A stretch of 64,000 bases of DNA from Polaribacter filamentus (GTDB taxonomy: Bacteria > Bacteroidota > Bacteroidia > Flavobacteriales > Flavobacteriaceae): assembly GCF_002943715.1 (NCBI RefSeq), contig NZ_MQUA01000013.1:2617501-2681500 (forward strand), given 5' to 3'. The position numbers and the translations under genes were made by a program. Under the pieces are notes generated by a model. The model had not been told where the DNA came from. It made no database searches and saw only the letters and a list, made by a program, of their open reading frames with translations. Shown piece by piece: positions 15,829 to 23,155 of the stretch. The first letter of the stretch is position 1. The number at the start of each line of letters is the position of its first letter.

Positions 15829-17655
15829 TTAAAAGCTGTATCGTAATCCAAATAAAATATTACTTGGTGGCATTGGCACAAAACCAGATTCTATATAATC
15901 TGCATCAAAAATATTGTTAGCTGTTAGTGTAAAGTTAAATTTATGTACATCAACAATTACAGAAGCATCCCAAACATTATAACTTGTACCAACAGTTCTT
16001 TCTGCATGTTTATAAATAATATTTTGCCTTACATTTTTAAACAATTTGCTTGTAAAACGAGTTATAAATTGATGTTTTAAAGTATTTAAAGAATAACGAG
16101 ACAAATCTTTATTCTGATCTAAAATATCATCTTCTAAAAAATTATATCCAAAAGATAACGTTTGATTAAATTCATTTATTTTAAAACGATAATCTGCATT
16201 TAGCTCAAAACCTTTCGTGTTCACTTCTGCAAAATTGGTAGCTACAAATTTAGTTGCTGTAGCATCTGGCCTCACAAAATCTATTAAATTAGTTGCTTTT
16301 CTGTTAAAAATTGCCACAGAAGTTGTAAACCTATCAGAATTATATTTTAACCCTATTTCTTGTGCAAACGCTTCTTCTGGGTTTAAATTAGGATTTCCAC
16401 TGGTGCTGCTATCATTATAATACAAATCTGTATACGTTGGGACTCTGTAAGTTATCCCTAAATTTCCGTATGCTTTTAAATTATCAGACAGTTGATATCC
16501 AATATCCAACCCTGGAAATGCATGAAATTTAAAATCAGAAAAATAGGTAACCGCAACTCCAGGAGTAATATCTAATTTATCATCAGCTAATTTAAAACGG
16601 TGTTCTAAAAACAAATTTGCCATCGTTCTGTTTCTATTTCCTAAATTATTACTACTTATAAAAACTCTAGAAATATCTATACCAAAACCTGTAATACCGA
16701 AGTTAGATTTATAAGATGCATTTGTTTCTGCACCTACTTTATTTGTAATATGTAAGTTTCTATAAAAACTTGGATCATCCCTTTTCAACAAAAATATATC
16801 TTGACCTCTTTTCCAATAAACTCTTGGAATAATTTTAAACTTTTCTGTATTAAAAGTCGTAGAAACGCCAAATAAACTACTCTGCGTTTCTTCATATTCA
16901 TTAAAACCCCAAGAAGGAGGTGTGTAAAAATTTTGTGCGCCGAATTTTTTATCAAAAAAAGTAGCAATCATTTCTATAGGTTGCTTTTTCTTATTAAAAA
17001 TTCCTTTTAAAAAATAATTATAATTATTGTAATCAGAATTTTCTCTATATCCGTCTGATGTTAATGCACCAATATGTGCAATAACAGATGTGTTTTCAGT
17101 TTCTTTGCCAACTGTTAGAGAATAATTCAACTGACTAAAAGAACCAGCTTCAACATTAATAGAAACATTATTATCCAACTTATTTTTAGTAACAATATTT
17201 ATTGCTCCTGTAAATGCATTTTGCCCGAAAACTCTTGCTGCTGGACCTTTAATAATTTCTATTCTTTCAATAACTTCTAACGGTAAAGCTGCATTTAAAG
17301 TGTGATGCCCAGTTTGGGAATCATCCATTTTTATGCCATCAATCAATAGTAAAGTTTGGTCAAAACCACCACCTCTAATGTATAAATCTGCCTGACTACC
17401 TGCAGTTCCTCTTCTTCTAATGTCTACACCGGCAACTTGTTGTAACAAATCTGCCACATTTGTTGCTGCACTGTTTTTTATTATTTTAGATGTGATGACA
17501 ACTATAGTTCGTGAGTTTTCTTTAAAAGGTAAATCGATTCTTGAAGAAGTAATCATCACTTCTTTTAAAGTGTCTCTTTTTATAGTTTCAACTTGTGCTT
17601 TTGCTTGTAAAGCATAAAATAATAGAACAATAAATAACGTAATTTTAATTTTCAT
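15829..17655 (-). CDS. TonB-dependent outer membrane receptor (BtuB-like)
   Basis: 608 aa from ATG 17653-17655, chosen because it starts a clean signal peptide (MKIKITLFIVLLFYALQAKAQ); an upstream ATG adds 8 residues. The plug domain follows (about 30-150: VVITSKIIKNSAATNVADLL, VDIRRRGTAGSQADLYIRGG, DGIKMDDSQTGHH, IERIEIIKGPAARVFG, AFTGAINIVTK), then a 22-strand-type barrel ending in FGLRYSF, with the final aromatic residue recognised by the outer-membrane assembly machinery. The size and lack of a SusC-type N-terminal extension place it with cobalamin/siderophore-type receptors. No SusD gene is adjacent. It is divergent from a MocR-type regulator with shared operator-like repeats, so that regulator probably controls it. 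Substrate unknown; a B6 vitamer or amine-type ligand is speculative. Confidence 0.88.
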   Translation of the reverse strand: MKIKITLFIVLLFYALQAKAQVETIKRDTLKEVMITSSRIDLPFKENSRTIVVITSKIIKNSAATNVADLLQQVAGVDIRRRGTAGSQADLYIRGGGFDQTLLLIDGIKMDDSQTGHHTLNAALPLEVIERIEIIKGPAARVFGQNAFTGAINIVTKNKLDNNVSINVEAGSFSQLNYSLTVGKETENTSVIAHIGALTSDGYRENSDYNNYNYFLKGIFNKKKQPIEMIATFFDKKFGAQNFYTPPSWGFNEYEETQSSLFGVSTTFNTEKFKIIPRVYWKRGQDIFLLKRDDPSFYRNLHITNKVGAETNASYKSNFGITGFGIDISRVFISSNNLGNRNRTMANLFLEHRFKLADDKLDITPGVAVTYFSDFKFHAFPGLDIGYQLSDNLKAYGNLGITYRVPTYTDLYYNDSSTSGNPNLNPEEAFAQEIGLKYNSDRFTTSVAIFNRKATNLIDFVRPDATATKFVATNFAEVNTKGFELNADYRFKINEFNQTLSFGYNFLEDDILDQNKDLSRYSLNTLKHQFITRFTSKLFKNVRQNIIYKHAERTVGTSYNVWDASVIVDVHKFNFTLTANNIFDADYIESGFVPMPPSNILFGLRYSF

Positions 17656-17676
17656 AGATATTGATTTAAAACGATG

Positions 17677-17739
17677 CAAAAGTGCTAACTTTCCGGACGA
17701 CTAAACTAGTCCAGTTTCAAAATGATAGATAGTCCGGTT
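17677..17739. promoter_or_regulatory. Divergent promoter/operator region, TonB receptor and MocR gene
   Basis: For the receptor, the minus-strand CACTTTTG (17677-17684) is one base off TAnnTTTG. Between and beside the two starts are AGTCCAGTT (17708-17716) and AGTCCGGTT (17731-17739), direct repeats 23 bp apart, plus an inverted GTCCGGAA at 17692-17699. AAACTAGTCCAGTTT (17703-17717) is itself nearly palindromic. Direct repeats around two helical turns apart fit the known binding mode of MocR/PdxR dimers. The second repeat lies just inside the MocR coding region. Confidence 0.5.
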
Positions 17740-19224
17740 AATACCCTCTTTAAACAACTAATTGATTTTGATAAATCAATGTCTCAACCTGTATTTATAC
17801 AGGTATCACAACAAATTATAAACGCTATACAACGTAGGTATTTAACCAAAGGTACTTTATTACCAGGAACTCGAGTATTAGGCAAAATATTAAAAGTTCA
17901 CAGAAATACAGCGGTTGCTATTTATGAAGAATTGGCTTCGCAAGGTTGGGTAGAAATCATACCAAATAAAGGCACGTTTGTTTTAGAACCAGAGCTAAAA
18001 ACAGCAAAAATAAAAGCAACTTCGCAAAAAATAAATCAAGCATACACCTATGCAAAAACAACAGGGTTTCCTTTTCAAAAATCATTTCATTTAGCATCAA
18101 CAACTCAATTAACAACCGCTAATTACACTATTAATGAAGGCAAACCTGATTTACGCTTACACCCAGTTCATGAGTTTACAAGGTGGTACAGCGCTGCCAT
18201 GAAAAGAAAAACGGTACTAAAAAAATGGAACCGACCAAGCGAGTCGTCCTATTCTTTATTTCAAACTCAGCTATGTAATTATTTAAATGCAACGAGAGGT
18301 TTTCACATAAAACCAAATAACCTCATAAGTACGAGAAGTACAGAAATGAGTTTGTACATCGTATCTCAATTATTGATAAAACAAAACGATGTCGTATTGG
18401 TAGGTAATTTAAGTAATTATGCATCTAATATGATTTTTCAACAAGCGGGCGCAACGATTAAGACAGTTCCTGTAGATGCTGATGGTTTAAATATTGATTA
18501 CATAAAAAACCATTTTGTTAAAAGCAGCATCAGATGCGTCTACATTTGCGCCCATAGACAATACCCAACAGTAGTGAAGTTAAGCACGGCACGTCGTTTA
18601 GCCTTGTTACAACTAGCTAAAGACTACGAATTTGCTATTATTGAAGATGATTATGATTATGATTTTCAGTTTGAAGGTTCTGCAATGTTACCCATGGCAA
18701 CCGCTGATGCAAACGGAATGGTTATTTATTTAGGAAAATTTGGACAATCGTTATTTCCGAGTTTTCAAACCGGTTTTGTAATAGCACCTGAGAATATAAT
18801 CTCGGAAGCAACAAACTATTTGCAATTACTAGACAAACAGGGCGATTTAATACAAGAACAAATGTTATCTGAATTAATTAATGAAGGAGAAATTCATCGC
18901 CTGATGAAAAAAAATATTATAATCTATAAAGGGCGACGCGATCGTTTATGCGAACTTCTGACCGAATATCTTTCAGAAATAGCAACATGGAATATCCCCG
19001 CCGGTGGATTGGCTATTTGGTTAAAATTTCAAGCGAATATATCCTTAGTAAAACTCGCCGAAGAAGCCGAAAAAAATAATTTATTTCTGCCAAAAACGAT
19101 TCTTTATCAAGATAAAAACACCTGTGCGATTCGTTTTGGTTTTGGGCATTTAAATAAAGAAGAAATGGAACCTGTAATTCAAAAATTAAAAAGTGCTTAT
19201 AATAAGGTCAATGAAATAGCTTAA
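17722..19224 (+). CDS. MocR-type GntR/aminotransferase regulator with altered PLP site
   Basis: 500 aa. An N-terminal GntR winged helix (about 18-90: QPVFIQVSQQIINAIQRRYL, LPGTRVLGKILKVHRNTAVAIYEELASQGWV, KGTFV) is joined by a linker to a fold-type I aminotransferase domain (about 135-495; EDDYDYDFQFEG keeps the aspartate that pairs with the PLP ring nitrogen). The segment that should carry the PLP Schiff-base lysine (family form GTFSKTLFP) reads GKFGQSLFP, so the lysine position is Gln342. The following Arg-containing GLRLGY is SFQTGF, and the glycine and proline-rich phosphate loops are also altered. It may therefore bind PLP weakly or another ligand. It is divergent from the TonB receptor and probably regulates it and itself. 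Confidence 0.88.
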   Translation: MIDSPVNTLFKQLIDFDKSMSQPVFIQVSQQIINAIQRRYLTKGTLLPGTRVLGKILKVHRNTAVAIYEELASQGWVEIIPNKGTFVLEPELKTAKIKATSQKINQAYTYAKTTGFPFQKSFHLASTTQLTTANYTINEGKPDLRLHPVHEFTRWYSAAMKRKTVLKKWNRPSESSYSLFQTQLCNYLNATRGFHIKPNNLISTRSTEMSLYIVSQLLIKQNDVVLVGNLSNYASNMIFQQAGATIKTVPVDADGLNIDYIKNHFVKSSIRCVYICAHRQYPTVVKLSTARRLALLQLAKDYEFAIIEDDYDYDFQFEGSAMLPMATADANGMVIYLGKFGQSLFPSFQTGFVIAPENIISEATNYLQLLDKQGDLIQEQMLSELINEGEIHRLMKKNIIIYKGRRDRLCELLTEYLSEIATWNIPAGGLAIWLKFQANISLVKLAEEAEKNNLFLPKTILYQDKNTCAIRFGFGHLNKEEMEPVIQKLKSAYNKVNEIA

Positions 19225-19249
19225 AGATTCGTTTTGTGTCTTTAAAACA

Positions 19250-19741
19250 CTAATAGTATAATCTGTTTTTAATTATTCCTTTTATAGCTTTCTTTTCATG
19301 ATTCAGTAAAGCATTGTATTCTTCTTCTTCAAAATTACTTTTAACGCCGATAAATTTGATTTTATAGTTTTTTAAAACTTCACTAAAAATTAGTTTTACA
19401 CGTTCTAAATGATAATCCGAAGTAATTATTTTTAAATGTATATTTTCTAATGTTGAAATAATATCTCTAGTTTTTACAGCGTCCTCAACCGTGTTTGTTG
19501 ATAAAGCAAATTCCAAAAAACAATCTTCAGAAATTCCTCTTTCCATTAAATATTTTTTGGTGTAAAAAGCATGTGGTTTACTAGCTGTATTAAAAAGCGC
19601 TCCACAACCACCAGTGCAAAGAATTAGTGTGTTTTTTTCATAAATTTCTAAGCAAAAATCTAACCTCTACTTTGCCATCATGCCTAATTCTCCTGTTGGT
19701 GAATTTGGAGATCCTAAAACAACTAAAATTTCTTTATCCAT
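19250..19741 (-). pseudogene. YdcF/DUF218 family gene with an in-frame amber stop
   Basis: From ATG 19739-19741 the frame reads MDKEILVVLGSPNSPTGELG, then MMAK and TAG at 19667-19669, and continues in the same frame RLDFCLEIYEKNTLILCTGG down to TAA at 19250. The downstream part contains the DUF218 motifs CTGGCGALF, ERGISEDCFLEFALSTNTVEDA and KIITSDYHLERVKLIF. The position is R-L-D with a preceding polar residue in relatives, so a single base change made the stop. Intact length would be 163 aa. YdcF-like proteins are thought to act on envelope or nucleotide substrates; function is unknown. The last 98 codons have an ATG (19546) and could still be translated but would lack the GSP N-terminal loop. 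Confidence 0.85.
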
Positions 19742-20071
19742 ATAAAAATTCTGATTTTTTACAAAAATACGCAACAAGGGGAATGATTTGCTAAGAATTC
19801 AAGAAAAAATAGCAGCATAAAAACCGTCAAAACTCTATCTTTCAAAACTACTTTTGTAATCGTAACCTACATTCTTCTAATACACATTATGGATCGGTTT
19901 TTAATCTAAAAACACACTAATAAAACCAATGAAGTGCTAAGTAGAGATAAGCGTCCAATTGAAAACCTTTCAAAAAAGAGTAACAGAATAATTTGGCTTC
20001 CATATTTATGTAGTTTTAATTATGAAATAAAATACTGATAATTTTAAAGAAAAGTTATAATTTGCAATCAA
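19742..20071. other. Intergenic stretch before the UmuD-like gene
   Basis: 330 bp, AT-rich, with no open frame that I can support. A weak -7-like TATAATTTG lies at about 20056-20064, only 7 bp before the UmuD-like start. I saw no clear SOS (LexA) box. Confidence 0.4.
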
Positions 20072-20506
20072 ATGAAAATATCAGAAACACTAACTTTTTA
20101 TACACCAAAAACTTCAACTGGAAATGGAGCAATCTTAGTTGACGTAGGTATTTCTGCTGGTTTTCCTTCAGCCGCAGAAGATATTTGTGAAACTAGAATT
20201 TCTTTAGATGACGAATTAATCAGAAATAAAGACACTACTTTTTTCGCAAAAGTTAAGGGACAATCTATGATTGACGCTGGTTTAGATGATAGTGATTTAT
20301 TAGTAATTGACCGAAGCTTGGAACCTGCAAACAACAAAATTGCGGTTTGTTTTTTAGATGGTGAGTTTACTGTAAAACGTTTGCGCGTTGAAAAAAATGA
20401 AGTTTGGTTGCAACCAGAAAACCCTAATTATCCTATAATAAATATCACAGCAGATAATGATTTTGTGATTTGGGGGATTGTAACAAACGTTATCAAAAAA
20501 GTTTAA
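20072..20506 (+). CDS. UmuD-like S24 peptidase (LexA/UmuD superfamily), orphan
   Basis: 144 aa, the length of UmuD. The self-cleavage site Ala29-Gly30 lies in GISAGFPSAAED, and the catalytic Ser65 (VKGQSM) and Lys102 (EFTVKRL) are 37 residues apart, the same spacing as Ser60/Lys97 of E. coli UmuD. The fold would be the S24 beta-domain with no N-terminal DNA-binding domain. In SOS-competent bacteria UmuD' is the processivity partner of the translesion polymerase UmuC. Here no umuC follows: the next gene starts 78 bp on and encodes a membrane protein under its own promoter. The partner may be encoded elsewhere. Confidence 0.85.
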   Translation: MKISETLTFYTPKTSTGNGAILVDVGISAGFPSAAEDICETRISLDDELIRNKDTTFFAKVKGQSMIDAGLDDSDLLVIDRSLEPANNKIAVCFLDGEFTVKRLRVEKNEVWLQPENPNYPIINITADNDFVIWGIVTNVIKKV

Positions 20507-20531
20507 AATTACCTTTTTTAATATTTTATTA

Positions 20532-20559
20532 TTGTTTATCAATAATTTTTATATATTTG
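20532..20559 (+). promoter_or_regulatory. Promoter of the DoxX-like/DUF2975/HTH operon
   Basis: TTG at 20532-20534, 17-bp spacer, then TATATTTG at 20552-20559: both parts of the Bacteroidota promoter consensus at proper spacing. The GTG start is 26 bp downstream. Confidence 0.65.
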
Positions 20560-20584
20560 TTGCATCAAAACAAAATTATAAAAA

Positions 20585-21820
20585 GTGAATTCTAATCAAA
20601 TACAATCAAAAAACTGGAGTTTAATATCTAAAATAATCTTTCGATTTTCTTTTAGCTATTTCACAGTATTCATTCTTCTATTATTCTTAGCTCTTTTTAT
20701 AGAAACCCCATTACGCTGGTTTGCTGACACAATCCTTAATTGGGGAGCAGATTTTAAAATGGAAAGTACAGGTAGTGGCGATAGATCATTTGATTATGTC
20801 CGCTTTTTCTTGAATCTTATTTTAGCTTTTTTCACCTGTATTGTCTGGTCAATTTTAGATAAAAAAAGAACTTCTTACACAACGTTATTCTATTGGTTTC
20901 AAAGTGTTTTAAGACTATTTTTATGCATTGCAATGATTCTTTATGGTTTGGCAAAAGTATTTAAAGGCCAATTTGCTGATCCAAGTTTAGAGTTCTTATT
21001 ACAACCTGTTGGCGAATTGTCTCCTATGGGATTGGCCTGGGTATTTATGGGGCATTCTATGGTATATAATATCTTTCTTGGTTCTTTAGAGATATTGGGC
21101 GGACTCCTGTTACTATATCGTAAAACAAGTACTTTAGGAAGTCTTCTTATTTTAGGAATTATGATGAACGTGACAATTATGAATCTTACCTATGACATTC
21201 CTGTAAAGTTATTTTCTATTCACCTGGTATTAATGGCTTTCATTTTACTAGTTGCAAATGGTAAACGAGTACTCAACTTCTTTCTTAAAAATGAAGCGAC
21301 AGAGAAGCTACTCTATATAAATTACATCAAAAACAAATCGTTTTTAAAAGTAATTCGTTTTTTCAAAAAAGCAACAATCATTATAGTTACCATACTTGTA
21401 ATACTACAATGCTTTATCAATTTCAAAGCCACAGAACAACTTAGATCTAACTCTGAAATTCGTGGTATCTGGAAAGTAGAAACCTTTACAAAACAAAACG
21501 ATACGTTGGCGCCACTTTTAACCGATTCTTTTCGATGGAGGTATTTGATCATCGATTATAAAAAGAAAGCTGTTGTCAAGAAAATGAACGACACTATAGA
21601 AAGATATTCTTTTGAAGAAAATACCGAAACAAAAGAACTTATTCTTAAAAGCTCAACAGATTCAATATCTCAAAAATTTACCTATTCTATTTCGAATTCA
21701 AATCAATTAAAACTAAAAGGAGACCATTTAAATATTTCTTTTAAAAAAGTACCTACATCTCAATTTAGGCTTCTCAACAGAAAGTTTCACTGGATAAATG
21801 AAACTACTTATATGTATTAA
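20585..21820 (+). CDS. DoxX-like multi-helix membrane protein, unknown function
   Basis: 411 aa from a GTG (VNSNQIQSKNW, translated as Met) preceded by an A-rich ribosome site and the promoter. Membrane segments at about 22-45, 75-95, 105-125, 155-178, 182-200, 208-225 and 262-282; the central part (LRLFLCIAMILYGLAKVFKGQFADP, LGSLEILGGLLLLYRKTSTLGS) resembles the DoxX four-helix family. The last 120 residues form a soluble beta-rich tail (IRGIWKVETFTK, FRWRYLIIDYKKKAVVKKM) that looks like a lipocalin-type stress domain. It is first in a four-gene run with two DUF2975 proteins and an HTH regulator. Function not known. Confidence 0.7.
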   Translation: MNSNQIQSKNWSLISKIIFRFSFSYFTVFILLLFLALFIETPLRWFADTILNWGADFKMESTGSGDRSFDYVRFFLNLILAFFTCIVWSILDKKRTSYTTLFYWFQSVLRLFLCIAMILYGLAKVFKGQFADPSLEFLLQPVGELSPMGLAWVFMGHSMVYNIFLGSLEILGGLLLLYRKTSTLGSLLILGIMMNVTIMNLTYDIPVKLFSIHLVLMAFILLVANGKRVLNFFLKNEATEKLLYINYIKNKSFLKVIRFFKKATIIIVTILVILQCFINFKATEQLRSNSEIRGIWKVETFTKQNDTLAPLLTDSFRWRYLIIDYKKKAVVKKMNDTIERYSFEENTETKELILKSSTDSISQKFTYSISNSNQLKLKGDHLNISFKKVPTSQFRLLNRKFHWINETTYMY

Positions 21821-21830
21821 AAACTATAAA

Positions 21831-22346
21831 ATGAAAACAGAGAAATTATTAAAAGTCATGAAGTTCTTTTCATGGTTTGCTTTTATCGGATTAATGATTA
21901 AATCAGGAGGAATTCTAGTCACCTATTTATTAAGCATAGAAAATGCAGCGATTTCAAAAAGTTTATATGACGGCATCAACCTCTTTGAATACAGAAATTA
22001 TAGCTTTACACAGTATTCTTTTATTATATCTTATAAAATTTTACTATTTGCGACTGAAGCTTATATTGCGTTTTTAGTGATTAAATTACTGCGAAAATTA
22101 AATATTAAACAACCCTTTAATATGGATGTTCAAAAATTAATGCAACAAATAAGCAAAGGTATTTTCTATTTGTGGATTTTGGCAATTGTGCACAACACGC
22201 ACATGCAATTGATTGGAAAAAAATATGATTTTCAAATGGATTTGTTCTCTAGTGATTTCGTTTTCCTTTCTCTAATCATCTTTATTTTTGCGCAAATTGT
22301 AAAAAGAGGCATTGAAATTCAATCTGAAAATGACTTAACCATATAA
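21831..22346 (+). CDS. DUF2975 family membrane protein
   Basis: 171 aa from ATG 21831 (MKTEKLLKVMKFFSWFAFIG); the frame extends upstream into the previous gene but this ATG is 8 bp after that stop and fits the family. Four membrane helices at about 10-32, 65-88, 110-130 and 140-160, with the polar ends typical of DUF2975. The last residues ENDLTI are shared with the next protein. DUF2975 proteins usually come with a small HTH protein of the YozG type, as here. Function unknown. Confidence 0.75.
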   Translation: MKTEKLLKVMKFFSWFAFIGLMIKSGGILVTYLLSIENAAISKSLYDGINLFEYRNYSFTQYSFIISYKILLFATEAYIAFLVIKLLRKLNIKQPFNMDVQKLMQQISKGIFYLWILAIVHNTHMQLIGKKYDFQMDLFSSDFVFLSLIIFIFAQIVKRGIEIQSENDLTI

Positions 22347-22348
22347 TT

Positions 22349-22852
22349 ATGAGAAAAATTAATATTTTAAAAGGCATTGTAGATGTACTTTGGATATTCT
22401 CTATGCCAATAGTATTAGTAATTATTGGTTTTTCTATTGCAATTTTCTTTGTTGATTTAGGTGAATTAAATATCAAAATAAATTCAGTAAATTTTAATAG
22501 CGATGCCTTATTATCAAAAACATTACTTGTTATTTCAGCACTAAATTATTTACTAATTATTACAGCTTTATATTTTTTTAGAAAAGTATTAAACCACTTT
22601 ATAAGAGTAAAAATATTTGAAGAAACGGTTATAACATCCTTCAAAAAAATAGGAAATTTATTAGCTGTTTCCGGGATTATTTCTCTCACAATCGCAATGA
22701 TTAGTAAAATTTATTTTGAACAAAAAATATCTTTAGAATTCGGATTAAACCAGCATATAGTAATTATTTGCTTAGGCTTGTTCTTTATCATTTTAAGTGA
22801 AATATTTAAAATAGCCAAGAATCAAAAACAAGAAAACGACTTAACTATATAA
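22349..22852 (+). CDS. DUF2975 family membrane protein, second copy
   Basis: 167 aa, 2 bp after the previous gene. Four predicted helices at about 12-35, 58-78, 100-122 and 130-152. It shares fold layout and the C-terminal QENDLTI tail with the upstream DUF2975 protein, so the two are probably paralogues from a duplication. It ends one base before the HTH gene starts, so all are co-transcribed and translationally coupled. Function unknown; a membrane complex sensed or controlled by the HTH protein is inference. Confidence 0.72.
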   Translation: MRKINILKGIVDVLWIFSMPIVLVIIGFSIAIFFVDLGELNIKINSVNFNSDALLSKTLLVISALNYLLIITALYFFRKVLNHFIRVKIFEETVITSFKKIGNLLAVSGIISLTIAMISKIYFEQKISLEFGLNQHIVIICLGLFFIILSEIFKIAKNQKQENDLTI

Positions 22853-22853
22853 T

Positions 22854-23060
22854 ATGGCAATCATAGTAAATTTAGATATAATGCTTGCAACTCGTAAAAT
22901 GCGGAGTAAAGAATTGGCAGAAATAATCGGAATTACTACCGCAAATTTATCCGTTTTAAAATCAGGAAAAGCAAAGGCAATTCGGTTTTCAACTTTAGAA
23001 GCTATTTGTGATGCTTTAGATTGCCAACCTGCAGATATTTTAGAATATCAGCAAGATTAA
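22854..23060 (+). CDS. Small XRE/YozG-type HTH regulator
   Basis: 68 aa, nearly all one helix-turn-helix domain: MLATRKMRSKELAEIIGITTANLSVLKSGKAKAIRFSTL has the two HTH helices and ends CQPADILEY, as in the YozG-type Cro/CI proteins that accompany DUF2975 genes. It starts 1 bp after the DUF2975 stop and is the last gene of the operon before a terminator. It probably regulates the operon, either directly or through interaction with the membrane proteins; no operator was identified. Confidence 0.88.
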   Translation: MAIIVNLDIMLATRKMRSKELAEIIGITTANLSVLKSGKAKAIRFSTLEAICDALDCQPADILEYQQD

Positions 23061-23067
23061 AAAGCAT

Positions 23068-23101
23068 AAAAAAACTCCGAATTTTCATTCGGAGTTTTTT
23101 T
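23068..23101 (+). terminator. Terminator after the HTH gene
   Basis: A7, stem ACTCCGAAT / ATTCGGAGT with a 4-nt loop, then T7. Bidirectional, and also placed to end the convergent S9 peptidase gene. Confidence 0.85.
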
Positions 23102-23155
23102 CTTTTATTTTAATCAGTTCCTGACTACACTAGAACTGACATAGAATTTAATAAT

